DNA from: Mesorhabditis belari
Lineage: Eukaryota > Nematoda > Chromadorea > Rhabditida > Rhabditidae
Assembly: GCA_958450365.1 (NCBI GenBank)
Contig: CAUEEP010000211.1
Span: 1,083,253 to 1,147,252 of the forward strand
DNA length: 64,000 nucleotides
Reading direction: 5' to 3'
The position numbers and the translations under genes are program-made. Positions 45,801-56,039 of the stretch are shown here, one piece after another (position 1 is the stretch's first letter; each line of letters opens with the position of its first letter). Under the pieces are notes generated by a model. The model saw nothing but the letters and a program-made list of their open reading frames with translations. It ran no database searches and had not been told where the DNA came from.

Positions 45801-48800
45801 TATTAATTTTGCTCTAATTTGATCAGAAACGTAACCAGTAGCCCTTGACTTGGCTTAAAACGCCTTTTCCTAAATTCTCGTTGTGTTTTTCGGAATCTAC
45901 GCATGAAATTACCCCAGAAAGAGTGGTTTTGAAGGAAAAAAAATGCCCCCCTCCCTAACCTTAATAGCGCACATATGGGCGACATTTGGCGGATTCATTC
46001 AAACAATGCGCAATCACTACAGGACTCGATAAATCGGAAGACCAATCGATAGATCGGAAGACCAGCTCATTTCAAAACAAATGAACCTATCCCGATTGGA
46101 GATGAAAAGCTGAAAGATGCACAAATGGATCAAGAAGTTTTGGCTCTTCTTGAAGAACTAGATAACCATCGAAAATGATGTAGCAAGCTTGATTTTGATG
46201 CACCATTGGAGTTTATTGATTAGGTAGATACTTTATCATGTTTTTTTTATCTTTGTACATTAGCGGCATACCGGTCTAATAGATGATTTACGATATTTTC
46301 TGCTTATTTATCGAAATATAGCTATTGCAAATGATTTATAGCCAAAAGAAACCGTTTGAACAGCAGTGATGCTGTACGCGTGTCCCATGATTAACCCGTT
46401 TCTCAGCTGGTTCTCAAAGCTGTTTGGATCGGCCTGAAAAGAGAATCTTACTATTTGCTAATTCAGTAATTCACTATTTGCTATCTCAAAGTCGATTAGA
46501 TTTTACTTTTGCATCAAACTCACATCAATACTTGCACAGAAGAAAGAGCCCATTTGAAAGCCGCGAACAATCATAGCCATCAACGTGTTCTTGTCGGTTT
46601 TTCGCAAATCAAAATGCTCAGTTAGACCACCTGAAATATTTTCGAATACTGACAATGAAATTTAAAATTTGTTTTTGAATCTGTAGCAAATTGACACTGC
46701 TCTGCAGTTAGTCAAAATTCAATACACAAGTTAAAATTCAAAGCTGATCGATAAACTGGTCCAGCTTTGAGTAATCAGCCACTAGACGATATTCAGTTGT
46801 TCGTTTGTCGTAGCTTGTGTACTTAAAAGCCCATTTAAGCATTATTTAAGCATTATTTAAGCTTTGTTTTGAGTGAGTTGTGAGCCCCTTTTTCTATTCA
46901 TCCTTTTCACACGCAATTGTTGAAATAATTGTGATAGTGCCAGGTTGCTCCAGTTTAAGCGACGCAAAGTTTACCCTAATAAGGGAAAATTTTGATAAAT
47001 TATGCGCTTTCAAGACAAGTTTACCCTAATAAGGGAAAGTTTTTGATTGTTGTTGTGCTTTCAATACCATCTACTATTAAATCACACCGAGAAACGGTCT
47101 CACAAGAAATTATAAAGATCAAAGTATAAATATTGGGTTGGTGAATTGAAAACTGCGGGATTTTGAACTAAAATGTGATAGTGCCAGGCTGCTCCAGTTT
47201 AAGCGAAGCGAAGTTTGCCATAATAAGGGAAAGTTTTTGATTGTTGTTGTGCTTTCAAGACATCTACCATTAAATCACACCGAGACACAAGAAACAAGAA
47301 ATTATAAAGATTTTAGTCTCACAAGAAATTATAAAGATCAAAGCCTAAATATATATTTCTTACAGAACAGAAAACTTGAACTTTTAAAAGTTACCCGTAA
47401 AATCCTCGAGCGCGTCCATCGGAAGTCCACCATCGAGACACTCGTAACAAGTGAACATTCTGGAAAAGAAAGCTCAATAAGTATGCCAGAAAACAAGCGT
47501 TTACAAGAATTTTACATGGTAAATCAATAGAGATTAAATTGATTATATTCTATCGATTCTATTCTATCGATTCTATTCGATAGATTCTATTCTATCAATT
47601 CTATTCTATCAATTCTATTCTCTCAATTCTATTCTATAGATTCTATTCTATCAATTCAATTCTATCAATTCAATTCTATCAATTCTATTCTATCAATTCT
47701 ATTCTATCAATTCTATCTATTCTTAATTCTATCAATTCTATTCTATCAATTCTATTCTATCAATTCTATTCTATCAATTCTATTCTATCAATTCTATTCT
47801 ATCAATTCTATTCTCTCAATTCTATTCTATAGATTCTATTCTATCAATTCAATTCTATCAATTCAATTCTATCAATTCTATTCTATCAATTCTATTCTAT
47901 CAATTCTATTCTATAGATTCAATTCTCTCAATTCTATTCTATCAATTCTATTCTATCAATTCTATTCTATCAATTCTATTCTATCAATTCTATTCTATCA
48001 ATTCTATTCTATCAATTCTATTCTATCAATTCTATTCTATCAATTCTATTCTATAGATTCAATTCTCTCAATTCTATTCTATCAATTCTATTCTATCAAT
48101 TCTATTCTATCAATTCTATTCTATCAATTCTATTCTTGATTCAATTCTCAATTCATTCTATCAATTCTATTCTATCAGTTCTATTCTATCGAATCTATTC
48201 TAACTTCGATTCTCTAAGCTATCTCAACAAGAGCACTCCAGAATTCGTTTTTTGACGCCGATCGCATGTAAATCAATTTCCCGTTGATCGTTGGAAGACT
48301 AAAAAGGAAGATTTCTAATAGAAATTAGCCTAACTATAGATATCACAAGTATTTCAGAGCCAAGAGACAAGAACTCGAAGTACTCTAAGTATACAAGAAC
48401 TCGAAGTACTCGAGGTACTCTAAGTATACAAGAACTCACTGGGTTTTCCCCATTGAATGTCAAATAAGAGATTTGAATTATTTACCCATACTTTACACTT
48501 TGCCCATTTTACAATACAATTCGAATTCCCCCTACCGATCGTCGATGACCACATCGACCCATTTCCCGTAGCGCCAAAAACGGAAATGGAAAATCCCCGC
48601 GTAATTCTCGGTAAAACTCTGATCGGGTGGGACAACGCGGAAGAAAAGTTCGTCACTAAAAGGGTTAAATGAATGGATTATTGCATTATTGCCTCTTCCC
48701 CTCACCGAAGTGTCAAATTCGCGATTGCGGCTAGTAGCCAACAATCACCGAGTTGTCCTTGACAAACATCGAAACGACTCTCACCATCAACGAGAAAACA

Positions 48801-49235
48801 TGGATCTTGGATAATATCCTGGAAACAGCTCAAGATTTGATGTTATCAGAGTTATCGACTTAGTTGAATCGATTGGATACAACGATCTCTTTCTCTGTAA
48901 GTCTCAATACAAATAACAGGTTCCTTTGGGTTTTAACAGTTGTTTAGAAACATTCATTTCTCATTTGATATTATCAAATATCAAATGTTATCAAATCCAC
49001 TTGCTTAACAAGGTAACTAACGATATAAAACATTGTACTTACACTTGGTCGATACTGATTTGTAGCTAACGATATGGGCTTGATATATACATGTGGTCGA
49101 AGCCATTTCACCACGGCCCGGATGGCGATTTGTCTAGCAATAGAGACTTTTCGACTCGGCTGGGAACTCTGGATCTTCGAAAAGTGTTTTCGATTCGATA
49201 CAACGATCTCTTTCTCTGTAAAGTCGAAAATACCC
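42896..49235 (-). CDS. calpain cysteine protease, near-complete copy without EF-hand domain
   Basis: Calpains are Ca2+-activated cytosolic cysteine proteases. Exons on the minus strand: about 49083-49235 ([18 protein letters not shown]), 48706-48818 (catalytic Cys in [14 protein letters not shown], codon 48741-48743), 48536-48655 ([18 protein letters not shown]), 48216-48298 ([20 protein letters not shown]), 47395-47459 (ALEDFTG), 46524-46630, 46366-46433 (His in GHAYSITAV, codon 46380-46382), 44652-44714 (Asn in [10 protein letters not shown], codon 44670-44672), 44466-44579, 44305-44368, 44145-44206, 43865-43938 (SAGGCINYI, start of domain III), 43717-43796, 43541-43627, 43371-43463 and 42896-43087 ([18 protein letters not shown]). 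It stops after domain III, as in atypical calpains. Possible lesions: a stop and frame change near 49134, and a TAG at 48214-48216 where a KAYAK-like stretch is expected. It may be a pseudogene. Confidence 0.8.
44010..44115. repeat. TTTTTGTTTA/TTTTTGTTTG microsatellite in a calpain intron
   Basis: About ten units of ten bases lie in the intron before the SAGGCINYI exon. The homologous intron of relic P1 (8955-8998) has only about four units, so the array has expanded or contracted since duplication. The overlapping FVYFCLFLF ORFs are artefacts. Confidence 0.85.
45005..45420 (+). pseudogene. Brinker-type helix-turn-helix gene fragment, cut by a MITE
   Basis: After a TTTTTAG acceptor the frame opens [20 protein letters not shown], then has an acidic region ([16 protein letters not shown]) and [18 protein letters not shown] and [20 protein letters not shown], a good BrkDBD-like helix-turn-helix. 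The frame runs into a MITE at about 45412, so the C-terminal part is gone; no second domain follows it. It lies on the plus strand inside the large intron of the minus-strand calpain, between the His and Asn exons. It is related to, but less damaged than, the remnant at 39.5 kb. Confidence 0.55.
45412..45968. mobile_element. hAT-like MITE inserted in the helix-turn-helix gene
   Basis: The left end GGTACTTGGTGGGCTGCG then GGGCCACCTATATTTTTGA matches the terminus of the elements in U2 and U6. The right part is the reverse complement of the elements in U3 and U5 (TTCGGAATCTACGCATGAAA, CCCCCCTCCCTAACC). The end is near AATAGCGCAC at 45963-45972. I see no convincing target duplication. It appears to be a hybrid of the two subfamilies. 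Confidence 0.65.
46660..47390. repeat. calpain intron with direct repeats
   Basis: GATAGTGCCAGGTTGCTCC and CAGTTTAAGCGA occur near 46935 and again near 47168. TTTACCCTAATAAGGGAAA, itself a hairpin (CCCTAATAAGGG), occurs near 46970, 47019 and, degenerate, 47214. CACAAGAAATTATAAAGATC is also repeated (47101, 47322). It contains no exon I can support. Confidence 0.6.
47545..48205. repeat. 14-bp microsatellite (AATTCTATTCTATC)n
   Basis: About 45 units with variants (CTCTCAATT, CTATAGATT) form nested higher-order blocks. They lie in the calpain gene between the ALEDFTG exon and the KNEFW exon and abut the truncated end of the latter. Confidence 0.9.
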
Positions 49236-49604
49236 CAACAAGTTTACTTTGGGTTTTGCTGGATGTTCGGAAGTATTCAATTCCCAGCGGGACCGTGCTG
49301 ACAGAATCCAATCCCAGCGATTCGACGCCGGTCCTGCTTGAATCATGGCTTTGAATGAAGGGTTCAACCCTGGAAAATGCTTTACTTTTAGAAATTTTCA
49401 TATTTTACAATAATAGATATTTAACTATCTAAATCTAAACCTAGATACCTTTTGATCTTCTCCACTCAAAATCTTATCAGAGCCCAACTTTCCCGACGTC
49501 ACTGATCTTGTTGTGGCGACCACCCTGAAAGTTTTTGATTCAAATTTACCAACAAAAAGAAATTTGAACTTTTTTTTTGAAATAAAAGTTATTTTTCACA
49601 TAAA

Positions 49605-49885
49605 GTTGTTTGTTTGTTTGTTGGTTGGTTTGATTGTTTGTTTGTTTGATTGTTAGTTTGTTGTTTGATTGTTTGTTTGTTGTTTGATTGATTGTTTGTT
49701 TATTGATTGTTGTTGTTTGTTTGTTTGTTTGTTTGTTTGTTTGTTGTTTGTTTGTTGTTTGATTGTTGGTTTGTTTTGTTTGATTGTTGGTTTGTTTGTT
49801 TGTTTGTTTGTTTTGTTTGTTTGATTGTTTGTTTGATTGTTTGATTGTTTGTTTATTTGATTGTTTCTTTGTTTCTTTGTTATTG
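49605..49885. repeat. (TTTG)n microsatellite with GATT interruptions
   Basis: Long runs of GTTTGTTT are mixed with GATTGTTT. It lies just upstream of the calpain 5-prime end and next to the exon copy at 49945. The Cys/Leu/Phe-rich ORF over it is an artefact. Confidence 0.9.
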
Positions 49886-49944
49886 TTAATTCTTAATTGT
49901 TTTTTGAAGGGATTGTGGTTGGAATTTTTGAAATTTCCTGAGCT

Positions 49945-50050
49945 TATAAAATCTTGTTTCCATCAACGGCTCCATCGATTCGACCTGTGTCTTTGTCGAT
50001 CTTGTTAAAATGAAATCGGAAGTTGATCTTTCATTTGCTATAAGATGGAA
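49945..50050 (+). pseudogene. isolated copy of the upstream exon of the coiled-coil gene
   Basis: The sequence encodes NLVSINGSIDSTCVFVDLV, matching the upstream exons at 40430, 35896 and 25968. A divergent stretch (SEVDLSFAI) replaces EKLDLTFVV. No further coiled-coil exon follows to the right, so the array ends here or is interrupted. It stands head-to-head with the calpain 5-prime end, as in the other units. Confidence 0.65.
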
Positions 50051-52330
50051 ATGGGTTTGGCTTGGAATTCTAGGTTCGAATTTTTCATTTCTAGTTCACA
50101 AAGACAGAACTTGAAATCTATCAAAACTAGACCTAATCTGATTTTTCTTTAGAATCATTTATAGAATAATCATCTTTAGTAAATGGTGATGCTTTTTGAT
50201 GATCACATTTCCAATCCTTATTTCCCGAAATGACGATGACGACGCCGGTGATGACGGAGATCCAGAAAAGAGATTGCGAATGACAGAGCCACTTAGAAAT
50301 GGGGGTAATATGGTGTTAAGCCAGGAGAATAGTAGGTTGATTATCTTTTTGAGCTTTGTCTCTATGAATATACTCGATCCTCGTGTCGACTCCGAGCTAA
50401 ACTGATGTTACTATTGTTATTCTTGAAGGATTGTTCTCCCCTGTGCTTATCACTTTCATCGAGAAAGGGCAGCTTGGGAGGTTGCCTACCCGAACCAGTG
50501 AGGCTAGCCCCAAGTTCCCCTTTGAGTTAAGTTAAAGAGTGGACTCACTAGATACATCCCTACCATCTCTAACACCTCGACAACCCGATTCAACTCCTGC
50601 AACGTATTCTAGGAAGTCTGTGAAATATTCGCGCTGAATTGGAGTTCTAGTTGCAGTTGTAGTTGCAGCTGCAGTTGTAGCTGCAGTTCAGGTTGATCCC
50701 CCATTTCCCCTTGTCTCATTTGCTTAATCTGTTGTCTTATCGTACTACTGGCAAATAAGGTTTTAGGATCTCCCCAGCTGCGGTTTGGGTCGATGATTTC
50801 CCCGCTGACCATCCTCTAATACGTTGGAGGAGTTGGGTCAAGTTGTCCGGGTGTATTTAGAGATGGCATATCCAAGGGATCCTCTCTTTAACTACCCAAG
50901 TCCTGATCCATATCCGTTTACTCCACGGGCTGGGCAATGATAATGCTCTCTTTAGCGCCTTTGGCTTTTAACTCACGTCTTTTTTGTTTTATCAATCCAG
51001 TGTTTAAAATGCCGAATGTCATTCTTTTCCGAGCCACCAAAACCATCCCCCCCATCTGAATCAAATTCATTGAACTTTGAATGTTTATTGATTTTTGAAC
51101 TTTTTGCTGAAATCAATTATTAATTTAAATGCTAAACCCATAAATTTGAAGGCTATTGTAGATTTTAGAGCTTCTGTGTGCTTCTGAGAGTTTAAGAGCT
51201 TTCGGTATGGAGTTTGAAACATCTGTCGGGATTTCGATCTTCTGTATAGAATTTAGAGCTTCTGTGTGATTTTTTGAGCTTCTGTTTAGAATTTTAGGTC
51301 TTTTGTATAGATTTCTGGTCTTCGACCCCGAATTTAGTCTTCTTCTTTTCTTTTAGAGCTACTGTAGTATTTAGATATTTCTAAACTCCCAACTGCACTG
51401 ACACCGCGTTGATGGCATGAATTTCTAATGAAATCTTCCTTGTGTCCGATCTATTAATAATGGTCGATGAATGACCCAAATCTTTTGCCAAATGATCTCC
51501 ATTTCTCGTTTATTTCCAATTGAGACATTTGAATAATGAGTATCTTTTGGAGTTTATGCATTTCCTTTAAGAAAAAGAATTCTTTTTGAAAAGAAATTGA
51601 AACTTTTTAGAAAAATGTTTTGTAGATTTTAAGGCTAAATTTATAAACAAATCTTTTCTCAAATCCACTAAAATTACTTTTTCTTTTGTGAAATTGAATC
51701 TTTAATGCAGAAGAATTCCGAAGAAGTGGAAAAGTGGAGAAAATTGATGAAAATTGAAGAAGAAGTGGAGAAAATTGATGAAGAATTGAAGAAGAATTGA
51801 GGAATTCAGTGCAATAGAATGCACTAAATGGTACTTGTCGGTTCTACATCCACAGAGAATCTACTTAGAATCTATAGAACTCAACTCGGTTTAAGCAAAA
51901 ATTGACAACGTATTTGGGGTGATGATGTTCTCGAATGGTGTTGGTTGTGAAAATTGAGTGCTCGTCTGAAGTGTGACCAGTCGATCGGTTGAACGAAATC
52001 GATAACCCAGAAACTCGGATGGGGTTGCTTCACCGAAGTGAATCTTTGTGGACATCCACAAAAGAATCATCGGCGACAAATGGCAAAGTGTTTAAGTTTT
52101 ACACTAGTTACAACGCTAGGTTACAAGCTCAACATAGCCGCTTTTTATCGCGAACTCCCCGAAAATATTACGCAAGAGAAGAGAAAAAGGACAAAGAAAT
52201 TACATAATAGCTTTTGGAAAGTGATGAAGTGAGAAATTTGATTGGATGGGGCTGCCTCACTGCCTCTTTTTGGATGTATAAGGTACTGAAAGTGTTTACA
52301 ACTTTTTGACACTAAAGGTTACTAGTTAGT
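50050..52330. other. repeat-rich region without a supported gene
   Basis: One possible exon at about 50229-50308 is acidic (NDDDDAGDDGDPEKRL) and ends before GTAATATG, but has no partner exon. A GTTGCAG/CTGCAG short repeat lies at 50645-50692. Degenerate GAGCTTCTGTxTAGAATTT repeats lie at 51165-51365. GAAGAAGTGGAGAAAATTGA repeats lie at 51715-51800. I assign no function. Confidence 0.4.
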
Positions 52331-52610
52331 TTAAATCTCAACTCGTGCAAGCTCCAACTATTGCAAGCTCAACTATTGCAAGCTCAACTATTGCAAGCTC
52401 AACTAGTTTACAAGCTCAGCCTATTGCAAAGCTCAAATATTGCAAACTCAACCCCCCAAGCTCAACTATTACCAAGCTCAACTATTACAAGCTCAACTCG
52501 TGCAAAATATAAACTATTGCCTGGCGCTCAACTATTGCAAGCTCAACTATTGCAAACTCAGCTATTGCAAGCTCAAATATTGCAAACTCAACTAGTTTAC
52601 AAACTCAACT
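52325..52610. repeat. 15-bp minisatellite (GCAAGCTCAACTATT)n
   Basis: About 18 units with variants. It is flanked by two copies of a roughly 60-bp sequence (ATAACCCAGAAxACTCGGAT, GGTTGCTTCACCGA) at 52000-52060 and 52675-52735. Confidence 0.85.
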
Positions 52611-52739
52611 TATAACCACTTTTTATCCTCAGAATACTGAAAATATGCTTGAAAAGATGAGTGGAATGAAAATCAATAACCCAGAAGACTCGGATGGGGC
52701 TGCTTCACCGAGATGAGTCTTTGTGGATGTACTCGCTCG

Positions 52740-54120
52740 ATAAGTAGCGAGATCTTTACAAACTAGTTGAAAGCTCTATTTTTATGTACTTTTTTGATTT
52801 CAAAGAATACAAAAATATTACATAAAAAAAAGAAAAGGACAAGAAAATTACATGGAAATATTTTTGTGAAAGGCACAAAAATAGATTAATCCTTGAAAAT
52901 GAAAGAAAAGAAAAGAGGAAAAAGAAAAAAGAAAAGAAAAAAGGAAAAAGAAGAAGAAAACTGAATCAATTTCTAATTTACAATTCTTTTCTACACTCAA
53001 TTTTAGGAGTTCTCTTTTCAGGGTGCCTATTTTATTTAGCCTAGTGTGTACACAACGCAGTCTAGAATATGAAATTTTGAGTTTTCTTTTTTGTCTAAAA
53101 CAGAAATTTCTTTCGATTCTTTAGAAGATTGTTTTCGAAATAGAGTTTACTCAAAAGTAGACTTCAGGCTCAAAAACTTAAGCAAAAGTAAAACTACCCA
53201 ACCAAAACCATAACAAAACCAAAAACAAACCAAAACAAAACCAAAATTAACCAAAACTCACTGGAATATCTCATGACTGGGAGAAACTTCACTTGAAAAT
53301 CTGTTTGCAGATTTGAAATCAGCATCAAAAATCTATCCCATAGGCTATTTTTTATTTCCAGAAATTTCGCGATCTTGTTTTGGTCCTTTTTTCAACCGCG
53401 AGATTTTGTGGAGTGGCCCGTAGAAAGGCTAATTTGCATTTTACATTAAAATTTGCATTTTTCAATTCTCCTAGAATTACATGTTAATTTATATGCAAAT
53501 TGAGTTTTGGTTTGTTTTAGTTTTAGTGTTTTCTTACTGAATCTGTTTTAGTGTTTTAGTTTTAGTTTTGGTCTGTTTTAGTCTGTTTTGGTCTGTTTTT
53601 GGTTTTGGTTTTGTTTGCCGAAGTCTACTCAAAGTATACAGAAATTTTCTTATTTTAACATAAAAAATTATATTATTAAGGTTAAAATCGATAAAAAGGA
53701 TTAACAATATAGAGTGGCTAGTTTTTGCAGCTTTTTTTTCCCGCAACAAGGGTTATTTTGCGCGGCTTCGGTCCCATGCGCAACTGGGTCATTTGCAAGG
53801 GTCGTTTGCGCAACTCACCTTAACCCCCCACCTAAGTGGATCAATCTTTACAGTTTTAGTTTCATTTTGTTGCACTTATTGAGATCTCCAAAATGAAACC
53901 AACATCATAAAAAGATTGATCCCTTAGAAAAAAAGTTATGGTGTTTTGCGCAAACGACCCAGCAAATGACCCAGTTACTCAAAAGGACCAATTGCTTAAA
54001 AAAAGGTTACTGAAGCAGCTTATCCTCTAATACTCAGCTTTCCTTTTTAAAGTAGAAATTGATAAATGAAAATTTGAAGTTAAAAATGGTACAGCTTTTC
54101 TTTTCCCCCAAAATACCGAC
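52740..54120. other. low-complexity region without a gene
   Basis: Contains an A/G tract (52895-52965), CCAAAAC repeats (53200-53265), GTTTTAGTCTGTTTTGGTC repeats (53505-53620) and TTGCGCAA/GGGTCATTT blocks (53760-54000) related to the tandem repeat at 54830-55030. Confidence 0.45.
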
Positions 54121-54129
54121 TGGGGCTTA

Positions 54130-54478
54130 CCAGTGGTGAATTTATCGCATACACGAAATATAATAATCACAATAAAACGACACACACAATACTAGACTAC
54201 ATAAGCCAGCCAACCCCACGTCATGACGGACGTTCCCTAACCCTAAGCTCAATGGGGAACTAAATATGAAAACTTTTTTTTGGTGAAGAATGGCAGTAGA
54301 AGAGTGGCTTGTCACTTTAAAGAACTGAGTTGATTGGGGGGGACTGCCCTCCCGAAACCTCTCAACCCCGAGGAAAGAGGAAATCCCGGAGGGGTGACCA
54401 TGTCGCATGTGGGGTTCGAACCTCGACGCTCCCGATCAGATAAAAGACACTTAACCAGTCAGCCCACGTTAGCCGATT
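54130..54478 (-). mobile_element. tRNA-derived SINE-like element
   Basis: Read on the minus strand, the head (54478 to about 54407) has an A-box-like GGCTGACTGGTTAAGTGTC and a B-box GGTTCGAACCCC at tRNA spacing, with 3-prime non-tRNA sequence following. The acceptor stem does not pair, so it is not a functional tRNA. A tail of about 280 bp follows, with no clear poly(A). The tail boundary is uncertain. Confidence 0.6.
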
Positions 54479-54637
54479 AGATAAAGTGAATTAGAAAAGT
54501 GGGAGTGATTTTGACTTTAAAAAAGTGTTTAGTTGTTAAGAAAAATTGAAAAAAGAGGTAAAAGTGGAGGACAGCTGAATTAAGAGCTGAGGAGCAAAAG
54601 AAAAATCGAAAAAACAGCTGGCTAGAGGCGTTTTTTC

Positions 54638-54657
54638 TCCCCCCCCCCCCCCCCCCG
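54638..54657. repeat. poly(C) tract
   Basis: An uninterrupted run of about 19 cytosines follows a poly(T). Similar C runs end some MITEs here (31617). The length may be unreliable in assembly. Confidence 0.8.
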
Positions 54658-54829
54658 ACCTTTCTTTCTTTGAGAGGAAGAAAATTAATGGAAACGAGGA
54701 GATTTTGGAAAAAAAAGAATCCTTTTCATTTTGATTTTTTTTTTTAATCTGCTCTTTACGAAATTGGATTTAAAATGCAAGTGGTCTTTTTAGGGGTGAG
54801 CTAGTTTCCGCAACTTTTTTTCCCATAGG

Positions 54830-55030
54830 GTCACTTTACTGCCACCAGGGTCCACTTACTTACACCAGGGTCACTTGCGCTTTTCGGGTCTTTGCGCACC
54901 AAGGGTCACTTGCGCACCAGGGTCACTCCCGCACCAGGTCCCTTGCGCACCAGGGTCCTTGCGCACCAGGGTCACGCCAGGGCCATTGCGCAACTGGGTC
55001 ATTGCGCAACTGGGTCATTTGCACCAACTT
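54830..55030. repeat. about 17-bp minisatellite (TTGCGCACCAGGGTCAC)n
   Basis: About 11 degenerate units. CACCAGGGTCACTTGCGC drifts into GCAACTGGGTCATTTGC. Related blocks occur near 53770 and 53950. Confidence 0.8.
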
Positions 55031-55114
55031 CTGGTCATTTCATTTTCATTTTGTTGCATTAATGAATCCCTGAACCCCTCTTTTTAGCATAAAAACACTT
55101 TGTTTCTTGTTTAG

Positions 55115-55245
55115 AAATATTGAAATGAATTAAAATAGATTAAAATGAATTGGAAATTAATTAAAATGAATTAAATAAATTAAAATGAATTAAAAATTAA
55201 TTAAAATGATTAAAATGAATTAAAAGTAATTAAATTAAAATAATT
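55115..55245. repeat. AATTAAAATGAATTAAA repeat
   Basis: An AT-only array of TTAAAATGAA and TTAAATTAA units. Non-coding. Confidence 0.8.
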
Positions 55246-55589
55246 CTTAAAAGTGAAACTCTTTCCATTAAAATTATTGCATTTTATTTGAAAACAAACC
55301 TTTAATAAACATTTAATATCTTCTCTTTTCGCTTTTCCCATGATTTGTTTCCCGGTTTTGAAATGCGATTTTGTCATAAAGTCGATCTTTTTGAGGGTAG
55401 AGAATGATTCGTGATTTTGTCGGCAGGACATCATCGTCTGAATTGCTTGTTTGGACTCGGGTGGCAAAAGCAAAGGGAAAGTGGTCGCGAGGTCGATTCT
55501 CAGGTACTTTATGGGAGGTTAAGGATTTATGGTTTGTAACCACGTCAGATCAAGCGGATCGACATGATTTTTAAAACATTTGACACAGC

Positions 55590-56030
55590 TGCCCTTTTCC
55601 CATTAGCAATCCAACTTTGAATAAATTTCTTGGTCCCAGCTGTTCAATAGTATCAATTTTGTACCAATCGATAGAGAAAGACTTGGCGCATCGAATGATA
55701 CCAAGAACGTTTAGAATTGGACAGCAAAAACACCAAGATATTTGAGCTAAAAGTCAGATTGCTAATGGAAAGGGGCAGATTGCTATGGAAAGGGCGTATC
55801 AAAAATTCATGGGACAGCAAAACTGGATCGCCCTTGGATCCCATTTGCCCCCACCATCTTGCCATTGGCAATCCTAACTTTGAACTCAAATTTCTTGGTT
55901 GGCTGACAAATGATATCAATTTTGGCCTGCCAATCGATAGAAGACTTGGCAGATGAATGATATAAAGAATATTGAAGTGGACAACCCAAAGACAAAGAGG
56001 TGAGCTTAAGACCAGATTGTTAATCAAAAG
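55590..56030. repeat. diverged direct duplication of about 150 bp
   Basis: The segment 55598-55735 (TTTCTTGGTCCCAGCTG, ATCGATAGAGAAAGACTTGG) is repeated with many changes at 55860-55990 (TTTCTTGGTTGGCTGAC, ATCGATAGAAGACTTGG). Between them AGATTGCTAATGGAAAGG is also repeated. Open frames on both strands are not conserved between the copies. Confidence 0.6.
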
Positions 56031-56039
56031 TGGAGTAAC

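Noticed and set aside
47545..48205. CRISPR-like array
   Set aside because: The 14-bp units are contiguous without unique spacers; the host is eukaryotic.
48420..48672. ORFs on the plus strand over the calpain exon
   Set aside because: The minus strand has unmistakable calpain motifs ([11 protein letters not shown]) with matching splice sites.
50440..50560. tRNA-like or snRNA-like segment (GGGCAGCTTGGGAGGTTGCC)
   Set aside because: No box pair at tRNA spacing and no repeated copy.
54407..54478. Functional tRNA gene
   Set aside because: Pol III boxes are present but the acceptor and anticodon stems do not pair; it is better read as a SINE head.
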